Source: Sphingorhabdus sp. (GTDB lineage: Bacteria; Pseudomonadota; Alphaproteobacteria; Sphingomonadales; Sphingomonadaceae). From it: DNA of 64,000 nt. The notes beneath the pieces were generated by a model. That model worked only from the letters and a program-made list of their open reading frames with translations. It made no database searches and was not told where the DNA came from. This document shows positions 42,509-52,037 of this stretch, in pieces. The stretch covers positions 186,001-250,000 of the forward strand of contig JANQNO010000002.1 of the NCBI GenBank assembly GCA_028279555.1, in the 5' to 3' direction. The stretch's first letter is position 1, and the number at the start of each line of letters is the position of its first letter. A program made the position numbers and the translations under genes.

Positions 42509-43479
42509 CCAGGCTCTCCCGGCTTGTCGAGCCATTGTGATAGCTTCAGCGCGATTTTTGCATAGGCGTCAGCGATCGGACCATCGCCAAGCGCAGGCGG
42601 CTTGCCCGAATCGCTGGCTTCCCGGATGGCTATGTCGAGCGGAATCCGGCCCAGGAAGGGAATATTCATATCCTTCGCCGCTGCTTCCGCGCCGCCCGCG
42701 CCGAAGGGATTGCTAACCTCGCCGCAATGCGGGCAGACATATCCCGCCATGTTTTCGACAAGGCCGATGATCGGCACCTTTGCCTGATCGAAAAAGCCTA
42801 TCGCGCGCGCCGCATCCATCAATGCGAGATCCTGCGGTGTCGAAATGATGATCGCGCCTGTGGGCTTGTGTTTTTGCACCATCGAAAGCTGGATATCGCC
42901 CGTTCCTGGCGGCAAATCCATGATGATGTCCTGCGCTGCGCCCCAATCGCCGTCGACCAGCTGCGATAGCGCATTGCCCGCCATCGGCCCGCGCCAGGCG
43001 ATGGCCTGCCCCGGCTTTGCCAGCTGCCCCATCGACAGAAAGGGTATGCCGCCCGCACCGGTGACTGGGATCAGCTGCTTTTCCTTTGCTTCGGGCTTTT
43101 TGCCTTCGGCATTCAGCAGGCGTGGCTGCGACGGTCCGTAAATATCCGCATCGACCAGCCCGACCTTGCGCCCGGCGCGCGCCATTGCAATCGCCAGATT
43201 GGCCGAAAGCGTGGACTTTCCGACCCCGCCTTTTCCGCTGGCAATGGCGATCAGGCGGCGCTTGACGCGCTCGGCCGTCTGCAAAAGGCGAATGGTCAGC
43301 GAACTGTCCAGCGCTTCGATCGCATGTTTTACATCGGCCGCGAGCAATTCGCGCTGCGTCTCATCCAGCCCGGACATGTCGAGCATCAGCGATACGCCGC
43401 CATCCTTCAACCGGATACCGCTCGCGCGGTCTTGCGCGACCGGCGCAATCGCCGCTTCGATGGATGCTACATCAACCAT
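42505..43479 (-). CDS. Mrp/ApbC-type iron-sulfur carrier ATPase
   Basis: A 324-residue P-loop protein of the Mrp/NBP35 family that loads Fe-S clusters. The deviant Walker A is ASGKGGVGKSTLS, Walker B region IMDLPPGTGD, and the conserved CxxC is in YVCPHCGE. The short N-terminal part resembles MIP18/DUF59. The start is ATG at 43479 (MVDVASIE); the frame stays open far upstream only because it runs antisense to hflK. Its stop overlaps the start of the molybdopterin gene, suggesting that cluster supply and that metalloenzyme are co-expressed. Confidence 0.9.
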   Translation of the reverse strand: MVDVASIEAAIAPVAQDRASGIRLKDGGVSLMLDMSGLDETQRELLAADVKHAIEALDSSLTIRLLQTAERVKRRLIAIASGKGGVGKSTLSANLAIAMARAGRKVGLVDADIYGPSQPRLLNAEGKKPEAKEKQLIPVTGAGGIPFLSMGQLAKPGQAIAWRGPMAGNALSQLVDGDWGAAQDIIMDLPPGTGDIQLSMVQKHKPTGAIIISTPQDLALMDAARAIGFFDQAKVPIIGLVENMAGYVCPHCGEVSNPFGAGGAEAAAKDMNIPFLGRIPLDIAIREASDSGKPPALGDGPIADAYAKIALKLSQWLDKPGEPG

Positions 43480-43551
43480 GAAAGCAGCGAATAATGCGAG
43501 AATCTCCCGATTGACACTGTTTTTCTCAAAAAGCGTTCCTATAAAGAAGGA

Positions 43552-44682
43552 ATGGACAAAAAAGACGAAAATGCGGGACCATCCGCCATGCCGATCGACG
43601 GCAAGGGGCCCTGGGATACCGGCGGCAGTGGCGGTGAAGGTGATGGCGGCGGTGCAAAACCGCCCAAGGGCAATGGCACCAATCCCTGGGATCCGGGATC
43701 GGCGGAACCGAAACCGGCAACCGGCGGCAAGGTCACCTCGCTTGAAGAGCTTTTGAAAAAGAGCCGCGGCGGCGGCGGGAAAGGCGGCGGGTTTGGCTCG
43801 CTCCCCAAGGGACCGGGCGGCCGCAGCATCTGGACTATAGCGATCATCGGCTTGCTCGCCATTTGGCTTGTATGGACCAGCGTGCACCGGCTCGAGCTCG
43901 CGCAGAGCGGCGTGGTGACGACCTTCGGCAAATATTCGCATACGGTCGGGCCCGGCCTGTCCTTTACCTTGCCCTATCCGATCCAGAATCTGCAGAAAGT
44001 GGACACCGGGCAAGTGCGCACGGTGACCATCGGATCGGCGGACAGCAATGCGGAGAACCTGATCATCACGCGCGACCAGAATGTCATCAATATGGCCTAT
44101 AATGTGCGGTGGCGCGTCACCGACCCGGAACGCTTCCTGTTTCAGCTCGAAGAGCCGGAGGATACGGTGCGCGAGGTTGCCGAAAGCGCCATGCGTGCCT
44201 CGATCGCCAATTTCGACCTGATCCAGGCTATCGGCCCGGGCCGCGGCGATATTCAGGCGGATACAAGGCGGCGGATGCAGGTCATTCTGGATGAGTATCG
44301 CGCCGGTATTTCGGTCACCAGCATCGATATTCAGCAGGCCGCTGCGCCATCCGAGGTGCGCGAAGCCTTCAACCAGGTGAATGCTGCCAAGCAGCAGGCC
44401 GAGGCCAACAAGAATGAAGCGCGCAAATATGCGCGTCAGGTTACCGAGCGGGCGCTGGGTGAGACCGCTGAATTCGACAAGATCTATGTGCAATATCGCG
44501 AGGCACCCGGCGTCACCAAACGCCGCATGTATTATGAAACGATGGAGCAGATATTGTCGACGACCGACAAGACCATCGTAGAGTCTGGCAATGTCACGCC
44601 CTATTTGCCGCTTCCCGAAATCAAGAAACGGGTGGAAAGAGCCGCATCCGAAGTGCAGGCCCAGCAGGGAGGCAGCCAATGA
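43552..44682 (+). CDS. hflK: Membrane protease modulator HflK
   Basis: A 376-residue SPFH/band-7 protein that with HflC encloses FtsH. The N-terminal 85 residues are Gly/Pro-rich and cytosolic, one TM helix is at about 91-112 (WTIAIIGLLAIWLVW), then the SPFH domain (AQSGVVTTFGKYSHTVGPGL) and a long helix rich in Ala/Glu/Lys follow. It overlaps hflC by four bases. Divergent from mrp with a 72-base shared promoter region. Confidence 0.94.
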   Translation: MDKKDENAGPSAMPIDGKGPWDTGGSGGEGDGGGAKPPKGNGTNPWDPGSAEPKPATGGKVTSLEELLKKSRGGGGKGGGFGSLPKGPGGRSIWTIAIIGLLAIWLVWTSVHRLELAQSGVVTTFGKYSHTVGPGLSFTLPYPIQNLQKVDTGQVRTVTIGSADSNAENLIITRDQNVINMAYNVRWRVTDPERFLFQLEEPEDTVREVAESAMRASIANFDLIQAIGPGRGDIQADTRRRMQVILDEYRAGISVTSIDIQQAAAPSEVREAFNQVNAAKQQAEANKNEARKYARQVTERALGETAEFDKIYVQYREAPGVTKRRMYYETMEQILSTTDKTIVESGNVTPYLPLPEIKKRVERAASEVQAQQGGSQ

Positions 44683-45536
44683 TCCAGCGTCTGTTTGCCA
44701 ACCCGGTTGCGCTTTCGCTCACGGGCCTTGCAGTCATCGTACTGCTCGCCATGTCGGTTTCGATCACGCCCGAAACAAAGCAGGGTCTGATTACCAGCTA
44801 TGGACAGTATAAGCGCACGGTAAACCCGTATAGGGCGGGTGACGTTCTCGGCCAGTCGACACAGGCAGGGCTGACCTTCCGTATCCCCTTCTATGAGCAG
44901 ATCACCTATATCGACAAGCGCATACAGAATGTCGAAATGGCACCGCAGGAAGTGTTGTCGACCGACCAGCTGCAGGTGCAGGTCAATGCCTTTGCACGCT
45001 ACCGCATCAATGACACCAAGGAGATGTACCGGACGGTGCGGACCGAAGAAGCGCTCAATGCGCGGCTGGCCGAAACGCTGGGTTCATCGGTGCGTAACGA
45101 GCTGGGCCGCCGCTCCTTTGCGACCTTGCTCAGCGCCGAGCGCGGGCAGGTCATGGCCAATATCCGGCAGCAGCTCGATGCAGAAGCCAAGAAATATGGC
45201 GCAACCATCATCGATGTGCGGATCAAGCGCGCCGACCTGCCGGAGGGCACACCGCTCAATTCTGCTTATGACCGGATGCGTTCGGCAAGGGAGCAGGAAC
45301 GTGCCACGATCGAAGCGGAGGGCCGCAAGGATGCGCAGCTGATCCGCGCCGAGGGCGAGGCGGAAGCCGCGCGCATCTATGCGCAAAGCTATGGCAAGGA
45401 TCCGGAATTCTATGATTTCTACCGCGCCATGCAAAGCTACAGGACGACATTCCGCAAGGGAGACGGGCAGGGTGAAACCAATGTTATCCTGTCGCCGAAC
45501 AACGATTATCTGCGCAAATTTCGCAATGGAGGCTGA
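44679..45536 (+). CDS. hflC: Protease modulator HflC
   Basis: A 285-residue SPFH protein with one N-terminal TM helix (ALSLTGLAVIVLLAMSV), the SPFH domain, and the coiled region RSAREQERATIEAEGRKDA common to HflC. It completes the HflKC complex. The ATGA overlap with hflK indicates coupled synthesis. The Do-type protease follows after 158 bases. Confidence 0.94.
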   Translation: MIQRLFANPVALSLTGLAVIVLLAMSVSITPETKQGLITSYGQYKRTVNPYRAGDVLGQSTQAGLTFRIPFYEQITYIDKRIQNVEMAPQEVLSTDQLQVQVNAFARYRINDTKEMYRTVRTEEALNARLAETLGSSVRNELGRRSFATLLSAERGQVMANIRQQLDAEAKKYGATIIDVRIKRADLPEGTPLNSAYDRMRSAREQERATIEAEGRKDAQLIRAEGEAEAARIYAQSYGKDPEFYDFYRAMQSYRTTFRKGDGQGETNVILSPNNDYLRKFRNGG

Positions 45537-45694
45537 CCCTGCTATGCCGTTGGTCGATTTATGAACGACGTTTGTAGTCACAAGGCCCTTGAAGCAGGCG
45601 TTATTCAATTACGGTTCAGCTTCGCGGGATAGATTCGATGATGTAAAAAGCGGGCAATATGTCCTGCAGATTTATGTGAAGAGGAAGAAGAACA

Positions 45695-47215
45695 GTGCGT
45701 TACGCTTATGGAATCACCACGGCGCTTCTGCTGGCGGGCAGCACGATCACGCTGGCCACCGGGCAACCGGCAGGTGCGCAACTGCTCAATGACAATATGC
45801 CCGCCCCGGCAACAGCACCCGCTGGCGCACCGGTCAGCTTCGCCGATCTGGTGGAGAGGCTGCAGCCTGCGGTCGTCAATATCTCGACGCGCCAGCGCGT
45901 TGTTCGCCGCAACAATCCGGCCAACGACCTGTTTGGCCGCTTTTTCGGGCAACCGCGCGGTGGCAGCGGTCCCAGCATTCAGGAAGGCACCTCGCTCGGC
46001 ACTGGATTCCTGATTTCCGCCGATGGCTATATCGTCACCAACAGCCACGTCGTCTCTCCGGGAAATCGCAACGCAACGGTGAAGTCGATCACCGTGACGC
46101 TCGCGGATAATACCGAATATGATGCAGAGCTGGTGGGCCGCGACGAAACCGCAGACCTGGCCGTCCTTAAGATCACGCCCAAGGGGCAGCTTCCCTATGT
46201 GCAATTCGGATCAAGCGCCAATTCGCGCGTCGGCGACTGGGTGGTTGCGATCGGTCAGCCGCTGGGTCTCGAAGGGACGGTAACGTCCGGAATTATCTCC
46301 AATATCGGCCGCACAACCGGCTCGGGTTCACCCTATGACCGCTTTATTCAGACCGATGCCTCGATCAACCAAGGCAATAGCGGCGGCCCGATGTTCGATC
46401 TCAACGGCAATGTTATCGGCGTGAATACCTGGATTGCGTCGAATACCGGCGGCAATGTCGGGCTCGGCTTTGCCATTCCCGGAGAAATTGCCGCACCAAT
46501 TGTCGAGAAGCTAAAGCGCGGCGAGAAGATCGAGCGCGGCTATCTTGGCGTGGGCTATAATGCGCTCAATGACAAGCTGGCCAGCGCGCTTGGCGTCAAC
46601 AAAAATGAAGGCGTTTTCGTCAATGCGGTCCCAGCCGACGGTCCTGCCGCCAAGGCTGGCGTCAAGCCGCGCGATGTGATCGTCGCCGTCGATGGCAAAA
46701 AGGTCAATATTGATAATCCGCTCTCTGTCATCGTCGGCAACCTGCCGATCGGCAAGTCGGTTCCGATCGAGCTTATTCGCAACGGCAAACGCGTGAAAGT
46801 CACCGCGAAGCTCAGCAAACGGCCGAGCGATCGCGAGCTGGCGGGCGGGTTCGACCTGCAGGATGAAGCTCAGGGCCTGCCAGAGCCGCAATTCCGGCAG
46901 CAGCTTGAAAATGAGAATGAGCTCGGTCTTGTCCTGCTTGATCTCAACCCCGCCATCCGCCGCCAGCTTGGCCTCAATGACGGGCTGAATGCCGTCGTTG
47001 TCTCCGGGGTGAACCGTCTTTCCGATGCAGCTTTGGTCGGCCTGCGCCGCCGCGACCTGATAACTGAGATCGACGGCAAGGCAGTCAGCTCGCTGAGCGA
47101 TGTCGAGAGCGCTATTGGTGCAGCCAAGCGCGCCGGAAAGGATGCCGTGCTGCTTCAGGTGCTGCGTCCGGGCTCTCCGCGCAGCTATGTGCCGGTGGAG
47201 TTTGTGAGGGACTAG
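45695..47215 (+). CDS. degP: Do family periplasmic serine endoprotease (DegP/HtrA)
   Basis: A 506-residue HtrA protein. GTG at 45695 follows AGGAAG; the first about 28 residues are a signal peptide. The catalytic triad is His118 (TNSHVV), Asp154 (ADLAVL) and Ser229 (GNSGGP). Two PDZ domains follow (GYLGVGYNALNDKLASALG... and a second near 400-490). It degrades or refolds misfolded envelope proteins. Order hflK-hflC-degP is typical for alphaproteobacteria. A terminator follows. Confidence 0.94.
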   Translation: MRYAYGITTALLLAGSTITLATGQPAGAQLLNDNMPAPATAPAGAPVSFADLVERLQPAVVNISTRQRVVRRNNPANDLFGRFFGQPRGGSGPSIQEGTSLGTGFLISADGYIVTNSHVVSPGNRNATVKSITVTLADNTEYDAELVGRDETADLAVLKITPKGQLPYVQFGSSANSRVGDWVVAIGQPLGLEGTVTSGIISNIGRTTGSGSPYDRFIQTDASINQGNSGGPMFDLNGNVIGVNTWIASNTGGNVGLGFAIPGEIAAPIVEKLKRGEKIERGYLGVGYNALNDKLASALGVNKNEGVFVNAVPADGPAAKAGVKPRDVIVAVDGKKVNIDNPLSVIVGNLPIGKSVPIELIRNGKRVKVTAKLSKRPSDRELAGGFDLQDEAQGLPEPQFRQQLENENELGLVLLDLNPAIRRQLGLNDGLNAVVVSGVNRLSDAALVGLRRRDLITEIDGKAVSSLSDVESAIGAAKRAGKDAVLLQVLRPGSPRSYVPVEFVRD

Positions 47216-47243
47216 ACTCTACCCGGGAAGACAAGGTTTGGAG

Positions 47244-47276
47244 GGGCTGCACAGCGATGTGCGGCCCTTATTTGTT
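47244..47276 (+). terminator. Terminator after degP
   Basis: GGGCTGCACA (47244-47253) pairs with TGTGCGGCCC (47258-47267), one G-U, loop GCGA, followed by TTATTTGTT. The T-rich part overlaps the 3' end of the convergent deacetylase gene. Confidence 0.75.
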
Positions 47277-48296
47277 GCCAGCAGCTGCCACCTTGCTGCC
47301 GAGAATGCGTTCGCGAAACAGCGCTTCTGCGGTCTTGTCTTCATTGCGCTCGAACCACCTGTTGCCGGTAATCCCGCGTGCGGTTGCTATATTCTGAAGC
47401 TTGTTGCCGCCGGCAAAATCGACCTTGGGGGATAACGCGCCCAGCGGGTCGGCATAGGCTTCGTCGGCGCTGACAATGGTCCAGCCCTTTGCTTTCAGCG
47501 CTTCGGCCAGATCATCGATATAAAGCGCGGCGAGATCGGTGTCGTGCAGCAGCATAACCTGCACCGGGGCGCGACCAAGCGCCCGCCGCGCCAGCTGGTC
47601 GGAGAATTCCGCCGATTTGACATGGGTCTCGACATAGAGATCGCGCAGGGCGTTGCGGTCGATGTTGCGGCCTGATTTGATCGCGCGAACTGCCTGAGTT
47701 TCCAGCTTCCAGTCCCAGCCGTCTATCGTCACATAGCCATGGCGCAGTCCGCGCTCTTTCATTCCGGCGCGAACCGCCTCTGTCTTGGCCTTGTTGCGTC
47801 CGCCCCGGTCAAGCTGCGGATAGCGGAACCAGGGGCGGTAGGTTGGCTGTTTTTTCAGCCATTTTTCTGCCTCGTCGACATCGGCGAGAAAACGCGCGGC
47901 CGAAACCTGCGAGAGCACCAGATGATTGTTGGTGTGATTGGCGAGCAGATGCCCGGCCTCGGCATAGGCAGCGAGCGTCGCCGCACCATTGTTGCCAGCG
48001 CTGATCCGCCCGGGATTGGCGAAGAAAACGGCCTGCCTGATTCCGGCCTTCTTCATTGCATCGAGGAATATCTTCGGGCGCTCTTCCAGTGAGATGAGCC
48101 CGCCAGAGCCGCGCGGGGTATCATCGAAGCTGAAAGCAATGCGCTTGTCGCCTTCGATCTTCGCCGCGCTGGCAACTGGCGCCGATGGTGCAAACAGCAG
48201 CGACATGGCAAGCAAAAAGGCCGTCAGCGCAGCCAGATTGAACAGGGCGATATAGCCCCAGGGCAACCTGCCTATCGATCGGAACGCGTCTTGCAC
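47268..48296 (-). CDS. Polysaccharide deacetylase family protein
   Basis: A carbohydrate-esterase family 4 (NodB-like) protein of about 342 residues. FSFDDTP gives the metal-binding Asp pair, NHTNNH the two His ligands (HxxxH), and WFRYPQLD the substrate-side Arg; the catalytic apparatus therefore looks complete. One TM helix near the N-terminus (YIALFNLAALTAFLLAMSLLF) anchors the enzyme in the periplasm. I start at the GTG at 48296 because GAGGAG lies nine bases before it; an ATG at 48338 would add 14 residues. The likely substrate is an N-acetylated glycan. Confidence 0.83.
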   Translation of the reverse strand: MQDAFRSIGRLPWGYIALFNLAALTAFLLAMSLLFAPSAPVASAAKIEGDKRIAFSFDDTPRGSGGLISLEERPKIFLDAMKKAGIRQAVFFANPGRISAGNNGAATLAAYAEAGHLLANHTNNHLVLSQVSAARFLADVDEAEKWLKKQPTYRPWFRYPQLDRGGRNKAKTEAVRAGMKERGLRHGYVTIDGWDWKLETQAVRAIKSGRNIDRNALRDLYVETHVKSAEFSDQLARRALGRAPVQVMLLHDTDLAALYIDDLAEALKAKGWTIVSADEAYADPLGALSPKVDFAGGNKLQNIATARGITGNRWFERNEDKTAEALFRERILGSKVAAAGNK

Positions 48297-48410
48297 TGGT
48301 GCCTGCTCCTCAACCGCAGAATAGCAAAAGCCAAACATTCCGGCAAAAGCGCGGATTAGCGAGTCATTTCGCCCGGCTGTCTGATATTGGGACTCTGAAC
48401 CGGCGCAGTT

Positions 48411-49916
48411 TCACCCCATTGTCGGGATCACAAAGGCATCATTGGTTTCTGGGCCGCCATCGGGCGATCCATCGGGCCAGCGCGCCGTCACGGTTTTCAC
48501 CTTGGTCCAGAATTTGACGCCTTCCATGCCATGCTGATTGGTATCGCCAAAGGCGCTGCGCTTCCAGCCGCCGAATGTGTGATAGGCTACCGGCACGGGG
48601 ATCGGCACATTGATGCCGACCATGCCGACATTCACGCGCGCGGCGAATTCGCGCGCGGCATGGCCGTTGCGCGTGAAAATTGCGACGCCATTGCCATATT
48701 GATGCTGAGACGGGAGGGCGAGCGCCTCTTCGAAGCTATTGGCGCGCACCATCTGCAAGACAGGCCCGAAAATCTCTTCCTTGTAGCTTTCCATGTCGGG
48801 CGTAACGCGGTCGAAGAGCGAGGGACCGATAAAGAAGCCGTCCTCATGGCCCTGCAGCGCAAATCCGCGCCCGTCGATCACCAGCTCCGCGCCTTCATCG
48901 ACGCCCTTCTGGATCCAGCCCTCGACGCGTTCTTTGTGCGCTTCGTTGACGACAGGCCCGTAATGCGCCTCTTCGTCGGTGGAGATACCGACGCGCAGGC
49001 CGTTGATCGCCGGGATCAGCTTCTCGCGCAGCTTGTCGGCGGTATCCTCGCCCACCGGCACGACCACCGGCAATGCCATGCAGCGCTCGCCCGCTGAGCC
49101 GAAAGCTGCACCGGCCAGATCATTGACGACCTGATCAAGATCGGCGTCGGGCATCACGATCCCGTGATTTTTCGCGCCGCCCATCGCCTGGACCCGCTTG
49201 TTATTTGCCGTCCCGTTCGAATAGATGTAATGTGCGACATCGGATGATCCGACAAAGCTGATGCCGCCAATCGCAGGATGCGCGATGATGGCATCGACCA
49301 TTTCCTTGTCACCATGCAGGCATTGCAAAATGCCTTCGGGAAGGCCCGCCTCCAGCATCAACTCGCAAAGACGAACGGGCACGCTGGGGTCGCGTTCCGA
49401 CGGCTTGAGGATGAAGGCATTGCCGGTCGCAATCGCCGGGCCGAACATCCACATCGGGATCATCGCCGGGAAGTTGAAGGGCGTTATGCCCGCGCCAATG
49501 CCCAAAGGCTGCCGCATCGAAAAGACATCGATGCCGGGGCCAGCACCCTGCGTATGCTCGCCCTTCAGCGCATGCGGAATACCGCAGCAGAATTCGATGA
49601 CTTCGAGCCCGCGTTGCACGTCGCCTCTGGAATCGGCAATCACCTTGCCATGTTCGGAGGACAGCCGATGCGCGAGCTCGTCCATATTGGCTTCGACCAG
49701 TTCCTTGAATTTGAACATGACGCGGGCGCGGCGCTGCGGATTGGTTGCGGCCCAGGCCGGCTGTGCGGCCTGCGCAGCGGAAACCGCCTTGTCCAGAAGT
49801 GCGGCGTCGCCCAGGGCAACCTGCGCCTGCACGCCGCCATTATTGGGGTCGAAGACATCGCCGCTGCGCGCCGATGCGGGCGCGCCACCAGTCATATGAT
49901 GATCAATCTGCCGCAT
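48411..49916 (-). CDS. mmsA: CoA-acylating methylmalonate-semialdehyde dehydrogenase
   Basis: A 501-residue aldehyde dehydrogenase. The nucleophile Cys is in SAGERCMALPVVV, the cofactor motif SFVGSSDVAHYI, and PFNFPAMIPMWMFG, NNKRVQAMGGAKNH and the ending FWTKVKTVTARW are diagnostic of MmsA, which converts methylmalonate semialdehyde to propionyl-CoA in valine and inositol breakdown. Start ATG 49916 (MRQIDHHM) follows AAGGA. Usual partner mmsB is not adjacent. Confidence 0.94.
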   Translation of the reverse strand: MRQIDHHMTGGAPASARSGDVFDPNNGGVQAQVALGDAALLDKAVSAAQAAQPAWAATNPQRRARVMFKFKELVEANMDELAHRLSSEHGKVIADSRGDVQRGLEVIEFCCGIPHALKGEHTQGAGPGIDVFSMRQPLGIGAGITPFNFPAMIPMWMFGPAIATGNAFILKPSERDPSVPVRLCELMLEAGLPEGILQCLHGDKEMVDAIIAHPAIGGISFVGSSDVAHYIYSNGTANNKRVQAMGGAKNHGIVMPDADLDQVVNDLAGAAFGSAGERCMALPVVVPVGEDTADKLREKLIPAINGLRVGISTDEEAHYGPVVNEAHKERVEGWIQKGVDEGAELVIDGRGFALQGHEDGFFIGPSLFDRVTPDMESYKEEIFGPVLQMVRANSFEEALALPSQHQYGNGVAIFTRNGHAAREFAARVNVGMVGINVPIPVPVAYHTFGGWKRSAFGDTNQHGMEGVKFWTKVKTVTARWPDGSPDGGPETNDAFVIPTMG

Positions 49917-50034
49917 GATTTTCCGAATCCTTGCTTGAAATATTATTGCGCCGTTTTTGCGGGATTCGCGGGGTGAAAGCAAGCCGTGCAATCGCGCATT
50001 GCCCGCCGGGCAAGGGCGCGCTAAATCCGGCAGC

Positions 50035-50850
50035 ATGAAACTCAGCAATGCTATTCTTCCTGCCGCCTTCCTTGCCATTGCTCTGACCGCAGGTCCGGCA
50101 AAGGCGCGCGACTATGGTGAAGTGGCCGGTTGGCAGCTGGCCTCGGCAGGCGAAAGCTGCGGGCTTCTTTCCACCCGCGCGGGCAATGGCGAGATATTGA
50201 TCCTGCGGCGGCTCGATGGCGCGCTGCATCTGCAGGTCAGCAGCAATTTCTGGGAGACCGGTGACGGCACCGATATCCGCTATGCCATCGATGGCAGGGA
50301 ATGGGAGGGCGCGATCGGCGTCGCACCTGTGAGCGAAGGCGAACAGAAGGGCTATATCGCGGCTTTCGCGCCCGATTTTGCCGACCTGCTGCGCGCCGGA
50401 AACCGACTGTCGGTGAAGGATGGCTCGCGCACGCTGGGCATCTATTCGCTGGCGGGCTCTGCCGCGGGTCTCAACCGGCTCGAGGCGTGTCTCGCCGATT
50501 TGCGCCGCGATGGCCCCGCCAAAATCGTCACGGCGGAAGAAATCGCCGCTGCCACCATTACGCCAGCGAGGCCGCAAGGCGGGGCGGGGCGCTGGTTCAG
50601 CATGAGTGATTATCCCGGCCGTGCGTTGCGAGATGGCCGCGAAGGCACCGTAGGCTTTCGTTTGACCATCGGCACCAATGGTCGCGTGACCGACTGCGTG
50701 GTTATGCGCAGCAGCGGCCATACCGATATCGACGAAAGCACCTGCAAGGCGGCGACGAGGCGCGCGCGTTTCGATCCGGCGGTCAATGGCAATGGCGAGA
50801 AAGTCGAGGGCCGCTATGACGGCAGCGTCACCTGGCGGGTGCCGGAGTAG
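50035..50850 (+). CDS. TonB C-terminal domain protein, secreted
   Basis: A 271-residue protein with a signal peptide (ILPAAFLAIALTAGPAKA) and a C-terminal TonB-like domain: YPGRALRDGREGTVGFRLTIGTNGRVTDCVV followed by STCKAATRRARFDPA, with a cysteine pair. It lacks the N-terminal TM helix plus proline-rich linker of a true energy transducer, so it is probably a soluble periplasmic protein of the TonB-fold family. The central region (residues about 25-175) is unassigned. Start ATG 50035. Confidence 0.8.
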   Translation: MKLSNAILPAAFLAIALTAGPAKARDYGEVAGWQLASAGESCGLLSTRAGNGEILILRRLDGALHLQVSSNFWETGDGTDIRYAIDGREWEGAIGVAPVSEGEQKGYIAAFAPDFADLLRAGNRLSVKDGSRTLGIYSLAGSAAGLNRLEACLADLRRDGPAKIVTAEEIAAATITPARPQGGAGRWFSMSDYPGRALRDGREGTVGFRLTIGTNGRVTDCVVMRSSGHTDIDESTCKAATRRARFDPAVNGNGEKVEGRYDGSVTWRVPE

Positions 50851-51195
50851 CTAAGCCTTCTCCAGCGTGCATTGCAGCGGATGCTGGTTCTTCTTGGCGA
50901 AATCCATTACCTGCGTGACCTTTGTCTCGGCAACTTCATAGGGGAAAATCCCGCATACACCGACGCCCTTTTGATGGACATGCAGCATTACCTGCGTTGC
51001 CTGATCGGTATCCATGCTGAAAAAGGCCTTGAGCACATGGACGACGAATTCCATCGGTGTGTAATCATCATTGAGCATCAGCACCTTATACAGGCTGGGC
51101 TTCTTGGTCTTGGGCCGCGTACGCGTTGCAAGGCCGACGCCGGGGCTGCCGGTATCGTCATCGCGATCGCTGTCATTGGCCAGGAAGATTTCCAT
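50851..51195 (-). CDS. clpS: ATP-dependent Clp protease adaptor ClpS
   Basis: A 114-residue adaptor that hands N-degron substrates to ClpA. The binding-pocket residues are in [17 protein letters not shown] and [14 protein letters not shown]; the end [18 protein letters not shown] is canonical. The N-terminal about 30 residues are acidic and disordered-looking. Start ATG 51195 ([10 protein letters not shown]); the upstream frame has no family match. clpA is not next to it here. It converges on the TonB-like gene. Confidence 0.94.
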   Translation of the reverse strand: MEIFLANDSDRDDDTGSPGVGLATRTRPKTKKPSLYKVLMLNDDYTPMEFVVHVLKAFFSMDTDQATQVMLHVHQKGVGVCGIFPYEVAETKVTQVMDFAKKNQHPLQCTLEKA

Positions 51196-51254
51196 CCATT
51201 CGAAATAGGGTAGGCCGGGGGCGCATCGCAACCCCAAATTCGACGAATGATCAC

Positions 51255-51293
51255 AAAAAAACCGCCCCCAGGCCCGCATGGGCTTGGAGGCGG
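51255..51293 (-). terminator. Terminator of the phasin gene
   Basis: Read on the minus strand, CCGCCTCCAAGCCC and GGGCCTGGGGGCGG form a long GC-rich stem with a four-base loop, directly followed by T7 (51255-51261). It lies about 110 bases downstream of the phasin stop and before clpS. Confidence 0.85.
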
Positions 51294-51405
51294 CTCAATG
51301 GATCCTGCTCTGGTTTTGCCGGCTTTCCCGCTGCCGAGGGAGGAGAGGAGAGAGGGCAGCAGGTGCCGTTTATGCGCACCAAAGCAGAAACTCGTTTGAA
51401 AGCGC

Positions 51406-52014
51406 TTAGGCGGCTTTCTTGAACAGGTCGGTGGTTGCAGCCATCCGGTTCGAGATCGGCTGGAACATGTCGCTCATCAGCTTGACCATAGCTTCGGTAT
51501 TCTTCGAAGTCTGGTTCATGGCGATTTCAACGCTCTTCTTGGCATATTCACCCTGAAGCTTGACGAAATCGGTCGGCGACTTGACGGCGGTGATTTCTTT
51601 CACAGCGGTCTGAACTTCACCGAAATTGCTTTTCGCATATTCAAGGTTGGTCTTGCCGAGATCCTGCGCACCTTTTGCGCCGATCTTGCCAGCTTCGATC
51701 ATGGCTTCGACATTGGCTTTCTGAAATTCGTAGCCGTCGGCTGCAAACTTCTTGCCTTTTTCCAGAACGTCGCCAGCGCGGTCGCGCAGGTCGGCGGTGA
51801 AATCTTTTGCTTTGTCAGCTGTCTTTTCTGCAGTCTTGGTCATTGTCTTCGCTCCTTTGGAGATAGGGTCACTGTCGACAGTCTTAATGCCGGTCACCAG
51901 CTGCTCTTTCTTGGCAGCGGTTTTCTTCGCAGCCGCCTTCGCAGCACTCGCTTTTTTGGGCGCAGCCTTTTTCTTCGGGGCGCTCTTCTTAACGGTGGTT
52001 GCCTTGGTAGCCAT
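51406..52014 (-). CDS. Phasin family protein with Lys/Ala-rich N-terminus
   Basis: A 202-residue phasin that coats polyhydroxyalkanoate granules. Residues about 1-40 are Lys/Ala repeats (KKAAPKKASAAKAAAKKTAAKK) of histone-H1/PhaF character; residues about 85-195 form the amphipathic phasin helices (FQKANVEAMIEAGKIGAKG, LQGEYAKKSVEIAMNQ). In PhaF the basic DNA-binding tail is C-terminal, so here the order is reversed; attachment of granules to the nucleoid is an inference. The upstream TTGCA palindrome suggests PhaR control. Own terminator downstream. Confidence 0.9.
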   Translation of the reverse strand: MATKATTVKKSAPKKKAAPKKASAAKAAAKKTAAKKEQLVTGIKTVDSDPISKGAKTMTKTAEKTADKAKDFTADLRDRAGDVLEKGKKFAADGYEFQKANVEAMIEAGKIGAKGAQDLGKTNLEYAKSNFGEVQTAVKEITAVKSPTDFVKLQGEYAKKSVEIAMNQTSKNTEAMVKLMSDMFQPISNRMAATTDLFKKAA

Positions 52015-52037
52015 GAGTCACATCATTCCTGTCTTTG

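Noticed and set aside
43480-44679. An apparent 724-residue minus-strand frame extending mrp across hflK
   Set aside because: Only the last 324 residues match Mrp; the rest is antisense to the clearly conserved hflK.
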